Assembly (NCBI GenBank): GCA_964530215.1
Contig: CAZHAJ010000040.1
Location: 1 to 13,168 of the forward strand
DNA: 13,168 nt
Reading direction: 5' to 3'
Origin: JAAXTT01 sp964530215
GTDB lineage: Bacteria; Bacillota; Desulfotomaculia; Desulfotomaculales; Desulfocucumaceae
The translations under genes and the position numbers were made by a program. Under the pieces are notes generated by a model, which was not told where the DNA came from, searched no databases, and worked only from the letters and a program-made list of their open reading frames with translations. Below are positions 6,958-12,312 of this stretch, piece by piece (the first letter of the stretch is position 1; every line of letters begins with the position of its first letter).

Positions 6958-7578
6958 CTATTTTCTTAAAGCTATTATTATCTTTCTGTAGGGGTCTTCT
7001 CCCTCGCTAAAGGTGGTGATGTCCTTTTCTTCCTGTAAAGCAGTGTGAATAATCCTTCTTTCCTGAGAACTCATAGGTTCTAATATTACACTGCGCCCCC
7101 GTTGACGGGCTTTGTCAGCTAACTTAAAAGCTAATTTTTTTAATGTTTCTTCTCTTCTTTGACGGTAACCCTCTATATCTAAATAAATCTTTTTTCTGTT
7201 TTCTTGATTTTTATTTACCGCCAAATTCATCAAGTATTGAATCGCATCTAAGGTTTCTCCTCTTCTGCCAATCATTATACCCAATTTATCTCCTTCGATG
7301 CTTACATGTAAAATATCATTTTCTTCTTTTACAATTACATCAGCATCCAAAGACATCGCTTTTATTACACCGGATAAAAATTCTTTAGCTCTTTTAGAAG
7401 GAGAATTCTTGACTTCCAACCTTACCTTGGCAGGTTTAGAGCCTAAAATACCCAATAATCCTTTAGATGGTTGCTCCAAAACCTCAATGGTAACATCCTC
7501 CCTGGACATTCCCATTTCCCTCAGTGCTAAATCCACTGCTTCGTCAATAGTCTTAGCTGTCTTTTCTATCGCCTGCAC
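6958..7578 (-). CDS. jag: Jag/KhpB (SpoIIIJ-associated) RNA-binding protein
   Basis: A 206-residue protein with the full Jag layout. The Jag-N domain is about 1-52, with KGLLGILG at 39-46. The KH domain carries the GxxG loop as IGRRGETL (103-110), and the R3H domain is about 142-206, with the R-xxx-H signature at R174/H178 (ERRIIH). In other Firmicutes it binds RNA with KhpA and influences cell division, and it is cotranscribed with yidC. The start is GTG at 7578, because an in-frame TAG three codons upstream rules out a longer form. The only Shine-Dalgarno candidate, AGGAGG, is 12 bases away, longer than usual. The start overlaps the 3' end of yidC by 26 nt, so coupling is likely. The terminator at 6914-6948 follows. 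Confidence 0.95.
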   Translation of the reverse strand: MQAIEKTAKTIDEAVDLALREMGMSREDVTIEVLEQPSKGLLGILGSKPAKVRLEVKNSPSKRAKEFLSGVIKAMSLDADVIVKEENDILHVSIEGDKLGIMIGRRGETLDAIQYLMNLAVNKNQENRKKIYLDIEGYRQRREETLKKLAFKLADKARQRGRSVILEPMSSQERRIIHTALQEEKDITTFSEGEDPYRKIIIALRK

Positions 7579-8263
7579 CGTCGGCTACCGCCTCCTTTAA
7601 AGCCATGGTCTGCTTATTAACAAAATACTGCTGTATAATACCCAGAGCATTAAAAGTAACCCAGTACAGTGCCAAACCTGCAGGCACCTTAGTTGCAAAA
7701 TAAGCAATCATCACGGGCATTGTGTACAGCATCATTCGCTGGGTAGGGTCACTGGTATTGGTGGTTAATTTTGACTGAATAAAGGTTGTTACAGCAGCCA
7801 AAATTGCCATTAAATAAAGATCTACCCCTATATTAGGACCATTATTAATTTGACTTAAATTGTGAACCCACAAAAAAGTTGCATCTTCTATATTAACATA
7901 ATTAAAATCCCTTAAAGCAGTAAATAAAGCAAACAAAATAGGCATCTGAATAAGCAAAGGGAAGCAACCTGCCATAGGATTTACATTATGCTCTTTATAT
8001 AGTTCCATCACCTTTTGCTGCATCTTCTGCGGATCTTTGGATTTATATTTGTTCTGTATTTCCTTTATTTCCGGAGCCAGCTTTTGCATCATAAACATTG
8101 ATTTCATTTGTTTTAAGGTTAAAGGATACAGAACGATCTTTAATAAAATTGTAAAAAGTATTATAGCTAAACCATAATTACCAATATTAATGGTTTCTGT
8201 CAAATGATAAAGCCAGTTAATAATAACAGTAATTATGTCAACAATGGGCTTAAGAATACCCAA
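7553..8263 (-). CDS. yidC: YidC/SpoIIIJ/Oxa1 membrane-protein insertase
   Basis: A 236-residue Oxa1-type insertase. It has an N-terminal hydrophobic segment (about 8-20) and a core starting at NYGLAIILFTILLKIVLYPLTLKQMKS (29-55). A charged cytoplasmic hairpin follows at about 60-92 (PEIKEIQNKYKSKDPQKMQQKVMELY). Membrane segments begin with NVNPMAGCFPLLIQMPILFALF (93-114) and continue to about residue 215. There is no lipobox cysteine near the start, unlike Bacillus SpoIIIJ. The groove position usually held by arginine appears as lysine (K42), a conservative change. It inserts membrane proteins alone or with SecYEG. The start is TTG at 8263, with GGAGGGG five bases upstream and an in-frame TAG above it. 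YidD ends 24 nt before it; jag starts inside its 3' end. Confidence 0.96.
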   Translation of the reverse strand: MGILKPIVDIITVIINWLYHLTETINIGNYGLAIILFTILLKIVLYPLTLKQMKSMFMMQKLAPEIKEIQNKYKSKDPQKMQQKVMELYKEHNVNPMAGCFPLLIQMPILFALFTALRDFNYVNIEDATFLWVHNLSQINNGPNIGVDLYLMAILAAVTTFIQSKLTTNTSDPTQRMMLYTMPVMIAYFATKVPAGLALYWVTFNALGIIQQYFVNKQTMALKEAVADGAGDRKDS

Positions 8264-8287
8264 CTTATCCCCTCCGCAACCCCTCTA

Positions 8288-8557
8288 TTAACAGTTTTTT
8301 TTGTCCACGGGATCATATCCCCCAGGATGAAAAGGATGGCATTTTGTTAATCTTATAAATATTTTTAAAGCACCTATTATTATACCACACTTTTCCAATG
8401 ATTCTACAGCATAATTGGAACAGCTGGGATAAAATCTGCAGACCTTTGGCTTTGCTGGAGATATATATTTAATATATATCTTAATAATTCCCACTGCTGC
8501 AATAACAGGTATATTTTTTAGATATTCAAAATAACTCCGGCCATCCACAACAATCAC
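8288..8557 (-). CDS. yidD: YidD, membrane protein insertion efficiency factor
   Basis: An 89-residue frame whose conserved part is residues 24-84. IIKIYIKYISPAKP leads into CRFYPSCSNYAVESLEKCG, then HPFHPGGYDPVD, the hallmark of YidD. YidD is a small inner-face membrane protein that aids YidC-dependent insertion. The first possible start is GTG at 8557, immediately after the rnpA TGA and in the same frame (TGAGTG). It would give about 20 more N-terminal residues than many homologues. GTG codons at residues 4 and 22 are alternatives, but none of the three has a clear Shine-Dalgarno sequence. Translation probably restarts after rnpA termination. YidC follows after 24 nt. Confidence 0.93.
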   Translation of the reverse strand: MIVVDGRSYFEYLKNIPVIAAVGIIKIYIKYISPAKPKVCRFYPSCSNYAVESLEKCGIIIGALKIFIRLTKCHPFHPGGYDPVDKKNC

Positions 8558-8914
8558 TCATTTCATTCTACTGGCCAGTTTATTGATCTCTTCTTTTAAG
8601 TCATTGTAATTTTTATCAACCGCTCTTGCTTTTGGTATCAGTACATAGTCATAACCATCTCTAAAACTATCACTATCTAGCCTGCATATTTCCTTTAATA
8701 CTCTCTTTAGGCGATTACGGACCACTGCCTTACCAACCTTCTTACTTATACTGAAACCAAATCTCTTCTCATTATTATTCCTTTTAAATCTATATATAAC
8801 CAATATTTTACTGCCAACTGTTCTTCCCTTTGAATACACTTTTCTGAAATCTTTGTTTTTTTTAATATTGATTATGTTTTTTTTGGATGATCTGTAAATT
8901 TTTACACCTTCCAA
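8558..8914 (-). CDS. rnpA: Ribonuclease P protein component
   Basis: About 118 residues (116 in B. subtilis). INIKKNKDFRKVYSKGRTV matches the family N-terminus, and GKAVVRNRLKRVLKE contains the conserved RNR motif that contacts P RNA. It is the protein subunit of RNase P, which matures the 5' ends of tRNAs. The start is uncertain. The longest frame begins at TTG 8914, but no Shine-Dalgarno sequence precedes it. A Shine-Dalgarno-like GGAAGGTG covers codons 1-4 and points to an ATT at 8899, or to another weak codon. The gene lies 45 nt downstream of rpmH behind a hairpin, and its TGA touches the yidD GTG. Confidence 0.94.
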   Translation of the reverse strand: MEGVKIYRSSKKNIINIKKNKDFRKVYSKGRTVGSKILVIYRFKRNNNEKRFGFSISKKVGKAVVRNRLKRVLKEICRLDSDSFRDGYDYVLIPKARAVDKNYNDLKEEINKLASRMK

Positions 8915-8937
8915 TTAATAAAATGGAATTAAATCAT

Positions 8938-8963
8938 ATAAGGCCACTGTTTAGCGGCCTTAT
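8938..8963 (-). terminator. Hairpin at the rpmH stop codon, probable partial terminator/attenuator
   Basis: ATAAGGCC and GGCCTTAT form a perfect 8-bp stem. On the minus-strand RNA this extends through a G-U pair, C-G and U-A to about 11 bp with a four-base AAAC loop. The stem covers the rpmH stop (8960-8962). The following minus-strand bases are UA-rich (ATGATTTAATTCC) but lack a continuous U-tract. It may lower rnpA transcription relative to rpmH or protect the rpmH 3' end. Confidence 0.5.
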
Positions 8964-9094
8964 GCACATAATCTTTTTCTACCTTTAATCCTTCTTCTTT
9001 TTAAAACATTACGCCCGGCCGTTGTGGACATCCTTTTTAAAAAGCCGTGTACTTTTTTATATTTTCTTCTCTTCGGTTGATATGTGCGCTTCAT
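8960..9094 (-). CDS. rpmH: 50S ribosomal protein L34
   Basis: A 44-residue reading frame from ATG 9094 to TAA at 8960-8962. It translates to MKRTYQPKRRKYKKVHGF and continues through RMSTTAGRNVLKRRRIKGRK to the end RLCA. This is the complete bacterial L34 signature, at the usual length of 44. AAGGGGG ten bases upstream is the ribosome binding site. It is the first gene of the leftward operon rpmH-rnpA-yidD-yidC-jag, driven by the promoter at 9175-9203 with a leader of roughly 75 nt. The stop codon is embedded in the hairpin at 8938-8963. It is the only minus-strand gene with an ATG start. Confidence 0.98.
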   Translation of the reverse strand: MKRTYQPKRRKYKKVHGFLKRMSTTAGRNVLKRRRIKGRKRLCA

Positions 9095-9174
9095 ATTTTA
9101 TGAACCCCCTTGTTAATAAGCTATATATAATAGCATTCCATAAATCCCATAATTAATTACATAACACAGCTAAC

Positions 9175-9203
9175 ATTATATATTAAAAAACTTTTGACAT
9201 CAA
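9175..9203 (-). promoter_or_regulatory. Sigma-A-type promoter of the rpmH operon
   Basis: On the minus strand TTGATG (9198-9203) is followed by exactly 17 bases and a perfect TATAAT (9175-9180). Transcription would start near 9168, about 75 nt before rpmH. Its -35 element overlaps a plus-strand TTGACA (9194-9199). Confidence 0.75.
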
Positions 9204-9220
9204 GAAAAAATAAATTTTAT
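9194..9220 (+). promoter_or_regulatory. Possible dnaA promoter overlapping a DnaA box
   Basis: A perfect TTGACA (9194-9199) on the plus strand is followed after 15 bases by TTTTAT (9215-9220). The spacing is short and the -10 weak. The TTATCCACT box (9217-9225) overlaps the -10 position, which would fit autorepression by DnaA. The resulting leader would be about 185 nt. Confidence 0.3.
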
Positions 9221-9225
9221 CCACT
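9217..9225 (+). promoter_or_regulatory. DnaA box (TTATCCACT)
   Basis: Eight of nine bases match TTATCCACA. It is the best box in the upstream cluster and is separated by 9 bases from an oppositely oriented box at 9235-9243. Confidence 0.75.
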
Positions 9226-9234
9226 TTTATGTTT

Positions 9235-9243
9235 TGTTGATAA
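9235..9243 (-). promoter_or_regulatory. DnaA box (TTATCAACA on minus strand)
   Basis: TGTTGATAA on the plus strand, one mismatch to consensus. The same variant recurs at 10762-10770. Confidence 0.65.
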
Positions 9244-9343
9244 CGTTTCTAAAATCTGATATCATTTCATTACATTAATTGTTAATAAATACCCACAGAA
9301 TTAACACCATGTTAATTCTTTTTTCAACAATTACCCCATGACT

Positions 9344-9373
9344 AAAAAACCTTATTATTAATAAGATTTTTTT
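9344..9373 (+). repeat. AT-rich inverted repeat with T-run before dnaA
   Basis: AAAAAA, C, CTTATT, loop ATT, AATAAG, A, TTTTTTT. The arms pair over 12 bases with one C-A mismatch. It ends about 39 bases before the dnaA ATG. The layout resembles a weak intrinsic terminator, but the stem has only two G-C pairs, so it may instead be a structural or unwinding element of oriC. Confidence 0.45.
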
Positions 9374-9401
9374 CTTTTTATTAAATAAAACTAACAAATT
9401 T

Positions 9402-9406
9402 GGAGG
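9402..9406 (+). promoter_or_regulatory. Ribosome binding site of dnaA
   Basis: GGAGG five bases before ATG 9412. A TTG at 9400 opens the same frame, but it would place the Shine-Dalgarno inside the gene. Confidence 0.8.
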
Positions 9407-9411
9407 CATTC

Positions 9412-10752
9412 ATGTTGAACAAAGCCAGCCTCGATGAAACCTGGGAACATATAATTACAACACTTAAAAACAAATTAAACAATCCTTCTGTTGAAACCTG
9501 GATAAAATCCATGAAGCCGGTGGCTTTTACAGATGATTCTTTTTTAATAGAAGTTCCTGATAAGTTTTCCAGTGAATGGCTAGCTGATCGTTATGGTCCT
9601 ATTATAAGAAGCATACTTTATGATTTTATGGAAAAAGAAATAAAAGTTGATTTTGTTCTTGACATTGAAATCCCGGGTAAAATAAATAATAAAAATAAAA
9701 AACAACAAGTATTAAGTGAAGAAAAAAAACCATTTTTAAACCCTAAATATACTTTTGATACTTTTGTTGTGGGTAACAATAATCGGTTTGCCCATGCAGC
9801 ATCTCAGGCGGTTGCCGAAGCACCGGCAAAATCTTACAACCCTTTATTTATTTATAGCGGAGTAGGATTAGGAAAGACTCACCTGATGCATGCCATTGGC
9901 CATTATGTAATGTCTAAAAAAAAGTATACAAAAGTGCTGTATATAACTTCAGAAAAATTCACTAATGAATTAATTAACTCAATTAGATACTATAAAACCG
10001 AAGATTTCCGTAATAAATATCGAAATGTTGATATTTTACTTGTGGACGATATACAATTTTTAGCGGGTAAAGAAAGTACCCAAGAAGAATTTTTTCATAC
10101 CTTCAACACCCTATACGAAGCAAATAAACAAATAATAATATCCAGTGACCGACCCCCAAAGGATATTCCTACTTTGGAAGATCGACTGAGATCAAGATTT
10201 GAGTGGGGTTTGATTACTGATATGCAGTCCCCAGATTTTGAAACCAGAATAGCTATTTTAAGAAAAAAAGCACAAAGGGAAAACCTTGATATACCAGAAG
10301 AAATTATTGATTATATTGCCTTAAAAATACAATCAAATATCCGTGAGCTGGAAGGAGCTTTAATCAGGTTAATTGCCTATGCTTCCTTTAACAGTCAAGA
10401 AATAAACCTTGATTTAGCAGAATTTGTTTTAAAGGATGTTTTCCCCGAAGCAAAGCCAAGAACGATAACGGTTCAATTAATACAAGAAGTTGTCTCCGAA
10501 TATTTCAATATTAAGGTGGAGGATTTAAAAGCTAAAAAAAGAACAAGGAGCATATCTTTTCCCAGACAAATTGCTATGTTTTTAACCAGAGAAATGACAG
10601 ATTTGTCCCTGCCAAAAATAGGGGAGTTTTATGGAGGAAGAGATCACACCACCGTTATGCATGCAAATGAAAGAATTAACAATGAAATTCAACTGGATCC
10701 ATCACTGGAAAATACAATCAATGATATTATTAACAAAATTAAAAACAATTAA
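9412..10752 (+). CDS. dnaA: DnaA, chromosomal replication initiator
   Basis: 446 residues, the same length as B. subtilis DnaA. Domain I is about 1-80 (LDETWEHIITTLKNK...SVETWIKSMKP), and the short lysine-rich linker is about 88-108. The AAA+ domain III has Walker A GVGLGKTH (150-157), Walker B LLVDDIQFL (209-217), an arginine-finger region RLRSRFEWG (258-266) and sensor II IRELEGAL (310-317). The domain IV helix-turn-helix carries the signature GGRDHTTVMHA (408-418). It binds DnaA boxes, oligomerises with ATP, melts the origin and loads the helicase; it also acts as a transcription factor. The start is ATG 9412 with GGAGG five bases before. DnaA-box clusters lie on both sides of the gene, so it can control its own transcription. 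dnaN follows after 209 nt. Confidence 0.98.
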   Translation: MLNKASLDETWEHIITTLKNKLNNPSVETWIKSMKPVAFTDDSFLIEVPDKFSSEWLADRYGPIIRSILYDFMEKEIKVDFVLDIEIPGKINNKNKKQQVLSEEKKPFLNPKYTFDTFVVGNNNRFAHAASQAVAEAPAKSYNPLFIYSGVGLGKTHLMHAIGHYVMSKKKYTKVLYITSEKFTNELINSIRYYKTEDFRNKYRNVDILLVDDIQFLAGKESTQEEFFHTFNTLYEANKQIIISSDRPPKDIPTLEDRLRSRFEWGLITDMQSPDFETRIAILRKKAQRENLDIPEEIIDYIALKIQSNIRELEGALIRLIAYASFNSQEINLDLAEFVLKDVFPEAKPRTITVQLIQEVVSEYFNIKVEDLKAKKRTRSISFPRQIAMFLTREMTDLSLPKIGEFYGGRDHTTVMHANERINNEIQLDPSLENTINDIINKIKNN

Positions 10753-10761
10753 TTTTATTTA

Positions 10762-10770
10762 TGTTGATAA
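10762..10770 (-). promoter_or_regulatory. DnaA box (TTATCAACA on minus strand)
   Basis: TGTTGATAA on the plus strand, ten bases beyond the dnaA stop; identical to the box at 9235-9243. Confidence 0.65.
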
Positions 10771-10799
10771 TGTTATTATTTAGATATTAATTAAAATTT

Positions 10800-10808
10800 T
10801 TATCCACT
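10800..10808 (+). promoter_or_regulatory. DnaA box (TTATCCACT)
   Basis: One mismatch to TTATCCACA; identical to the box at 9217-9225. Confidence 0.75.
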
Positions 10809-10892
10809 GTCCCTTAAAAAAGATAATTTTTTACATACAGAACCAAAGGTCCCAGTTTATCAATGATTATAGGGGTCCTCATTCATCTACAC

Positions 10893-10901
10893 ATATCCAC
10901 A
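10893..10901 (+). promoter_or_regulatory. DnaA box (ATATCCACA) next to the unwinding element
   Basis: One mismatch to consensus, at the first base. It is the last box before the trio-like repeats, separated from them by four bases (AGCA), and in the orientation seen at the B. subtilis unwinding site. Confidence 0.75.
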
Positions 10902-10905
10902 AGCA

Positions 10906-10926
10906 CTATTACTACTTCTATATATC
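10906..10926 (+). promoter_or_regulatory. DnaA-trio-like element / start of the DNA unwinding element
   Basis: After the box at 10893-10901 the plus strand reads CTA TTA CTA CTT CTA and then TATATC. The complementary strand is therefore 3'-GAT-AAT-GAT-GAA-GAT, the repeated trinucleotide bound by the DnaA filament in the B. subtilis basal unwinding system. A near-pure A/T stretch follows. Confidence 0.7.
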
Positions 10927-10961
10927 TTTTAATAATAAATATATAAGGATTGATTTAAAAA

Positions 10962-12065
10962 ATGAAATTTATAATTACAAAAGAAAATCTGCAGTATGCA
11001 ATTCAAAATGTTCAAAGAGCAATTTCTATACGCAGTCCTTTAGCAGTTCTTACCGGAATTTTATTTAAGTGCGAGCAAGGGCATTTAAAATTAACTGCAA
11101 CCGATATGGATATATCTATTAGCAGCTGTGTACCGGTAGAAGCGGTAAATGATGGAAGTATAATTGTACCTGCAAAGTATATTTCTGAGTTTGCTAAAAA
11201 ACTGCCCGATGTGCCAATAGAATTTGAATCAATAGGTGAAGACAAAATGATTACAATTCGTTATGGCAGTTCGGAGTTTAATATAAACGGTTACAGTTCC
11301 GGTGATTTTCCTGAAATGAAATTGCCGGAAAAAGACTATGGTTTCTCCATTTCCTCTGATGCTTTGAAAGAGATTATTCGTATGGTTATATATGCCTCAT
11401 CAAATGATGATTCCAGACCAATTTTTACAGGAGTTTTATTGGAAATAGATAAATTTGATGCCACAATGGTGGCTACAGATACCTTTAGGTTGGCAATTAA
11501 AAAATTTAAGGTGGATTCTTCTGCTTCTGAAATTATAAATGTGGTTATTCCTGGAAAAGCTTTAAATGAAGTAGTAAGAATTATGGGTATTAACGAAACT
11601 ATTAATGTTTCCCTTTATCAAAATCATATAATGTTTGAAGCACAAGACAAGGTTATTATCTCACGCCTCATTCCAGGGAGATTTCCTTCTTACCGGCAGG
11701 TTATCCCCAGTAATTTTAATTGCGAAGTAAAAGCACCTATAAAAGACTTAATTGAATCAGCAGACAGAGCATCATTACTGGCAGGAGAGAAAAACTCTTT
11801 AATAATGTTTAAAGCAGCAGACGATGGAATTTTGATAAGTGTTCAGTCAGAAAGTGGCTGGATAAGGGAACAGATTGAGGCAAAAGTAGAAGGAGAAAGT
11901 TACGATATATTGTTTAATGTAAAATACTTATGGGATGCCCTGAAAGCTCAGGATGGAGAAGAAATCATAATTAAATTGACCGGAAATTATACCCCTGCAC
12001 TTTTGGAGTCCACAACGGATAACGGATATACATCGATAATTGTGCCCGCAAGAATTAGGGAGTGA
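10962..12065 (+). CDS. dnaN: DnaN, DNA polymerase III sliding clamp (beta subunit)
   Basis: 367 residues (about 378 in B. subtilis), within the family range. It begins MKFIITKENLQYAIQNVQRAI. LKLTATDMDISISS in domain 1 and ATMVATDTFRLAIKK in domain 2 are typical of beta clamps, and SRLIPGRFPSYRQVIP is the conserved clamp motif. The C-terminus is PALLESTTDNGYTSIIVPARIRE. It forms the ring that tethers the replicative polymerase and recruits repair proteins. The start is ATG 10962; the nearest Shine-Dalgarno-like AAGGA is about 12 bases away, so initiation may be modest. The gene begins at the right edge of the unwinding element. Its stop overlaps the ribosome binding site of yaaA. Confidence 0.98.
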   Translation: MKFIITKENLQYAIQNVQRAISIRSPLAVLTGILFKCEQGHLKLTATDMDISISSCVPVEAVNDGSIIVPAKYISEFAKKLPDVPIEFESIGEDKMITIRYGSSEFNINGYSSGDFPEMKLPEKDYGFSISSDALKEIIRMVIYASSNDDSRPIFTGVLLEIDKFDATMVATDTFRLAIKKFKVDSSASEIINVVIPGKALNEVVRIMGINETINVSLYQNHIMFEAQDKVIISRLIPGRFPSYRQVIPSNFNCEVKAPIKDLIESADRASLLAGEKNSLIMFKAADDGILISVQSESGWIREQIEAKVEGESYDILFNVKYLWDALKAQDGEEIIIKLTGNYTPALLESTTDNGYTSIIVPARIRE

Positions 12066-12069
12066 TAAT

Positions 12070-12288
12070 TTGCAACATGTGAAGGTAAAAGGTATTATTA
12101 AACTGGATCAATTTCTAAAGTGGGCGGGGGTTGTTTCCACAGGTGGTCAGGCAAAAGAAATTATATTAATGGGATATGTAAGTATTAACGGTAAAACGGA
12201 AAAAAGCAGAGGAAAAATCCTGATAGATAAAGATATAATCAGCATAAAAAATGTCGGTGATTTTAAGGTGTCAGTTGAAAATAATTAA
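12070..12288 (+). CDS. yaaA: YaaA, S4-domain RNA-binding protein
   Basis: 72 residues (71 in B. subtilis YaaA). The S4 fold is visible in IKLDQFLKWAGVVSTGGQAKEIILMGYVSINGKTEKSRGKIL, ending in a short beta-strand region. In B. subtilis the homologue, also named RlbA, lies between dnaN and recF and has been linked to 50S ribosome assembly; its exact role here is inferred. I chose TTG 12070 because GGGAG (12058-12062) is seven bases upstream. GTG 12079 is an alternative and GTG 12040 would lie inside dnaN. Only four bases separate it from the dnaN stop, so the two are translationally coupled. recF follows after 24 nt. Confidence 0.92.
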   Translation: MQHVKVKGIIKLDQFLKWAGVVSTGGQAKEIILMGYVSINGKTEKSRGKILIDKDIISIKNVGDFKVSVENN

Positions 12289-12312
12289 TTTTATTGCTTA
12301 GGAGAAATTAAA

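Larger units (their letters stand above)
9095..9411. other. oriC: oriC, dnaA-upstream sub-region (rpmH-dnaA intergenic)
   Basis: A 317-bp strongly AT-rich gap between divergent rpmH and dnaA, the classic oriC position. DnaA-box-like 9-mers are at 9111-9119 (TGTTAATAA), 9217-9225 (TTATCCACT), 9235-9243 (TGTTGATAA), 9280-9288 (TGTTAATAA) and 9321-9329 (TTTTCAACA). All differ from TTATCCACA by one or two bases. The region also holds the rpmH promoter, a possible dnaA promoter and an inverted repeat with a T-run at 9344-9373. No coding frame is credible here. Confidence 0.85.
10753..10961. other. oriC: oriC, dnaA-dnaN sub-region with predicted unwinding element
   Basis: A 209-bp AT-rich intergenic region. 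Box-like 9-mers are at 10762-10770 (TGTTGATAA), 10800-10808 (TTATCCACT), 10857-10865 (TTATCAATG) and 10893-10901 (ATATCCACA). A DnaA-trio-like series is at 10906-10920, followed by an almost pure A/T tract to 10945. A 7-bp A/T inverted repeat is at 10815-10833. No terminator for dnaA is visible, so dnaA and dnaN are probably cotranscribed. Confidence 0.85.

Noticed and set aside
9292..9299. CCCACA segment (ATACCCACA) as a further DnaA box
   Set aside because: Two mismatches at core positions; not better than chance in AT-rich DNA.
10815..10833. A/T inverted repeat as a dnaA terminator
   Set aside because: A seven-pair stem of only A-T pairs is too weak to terminate; it more likely reflects origin composition.
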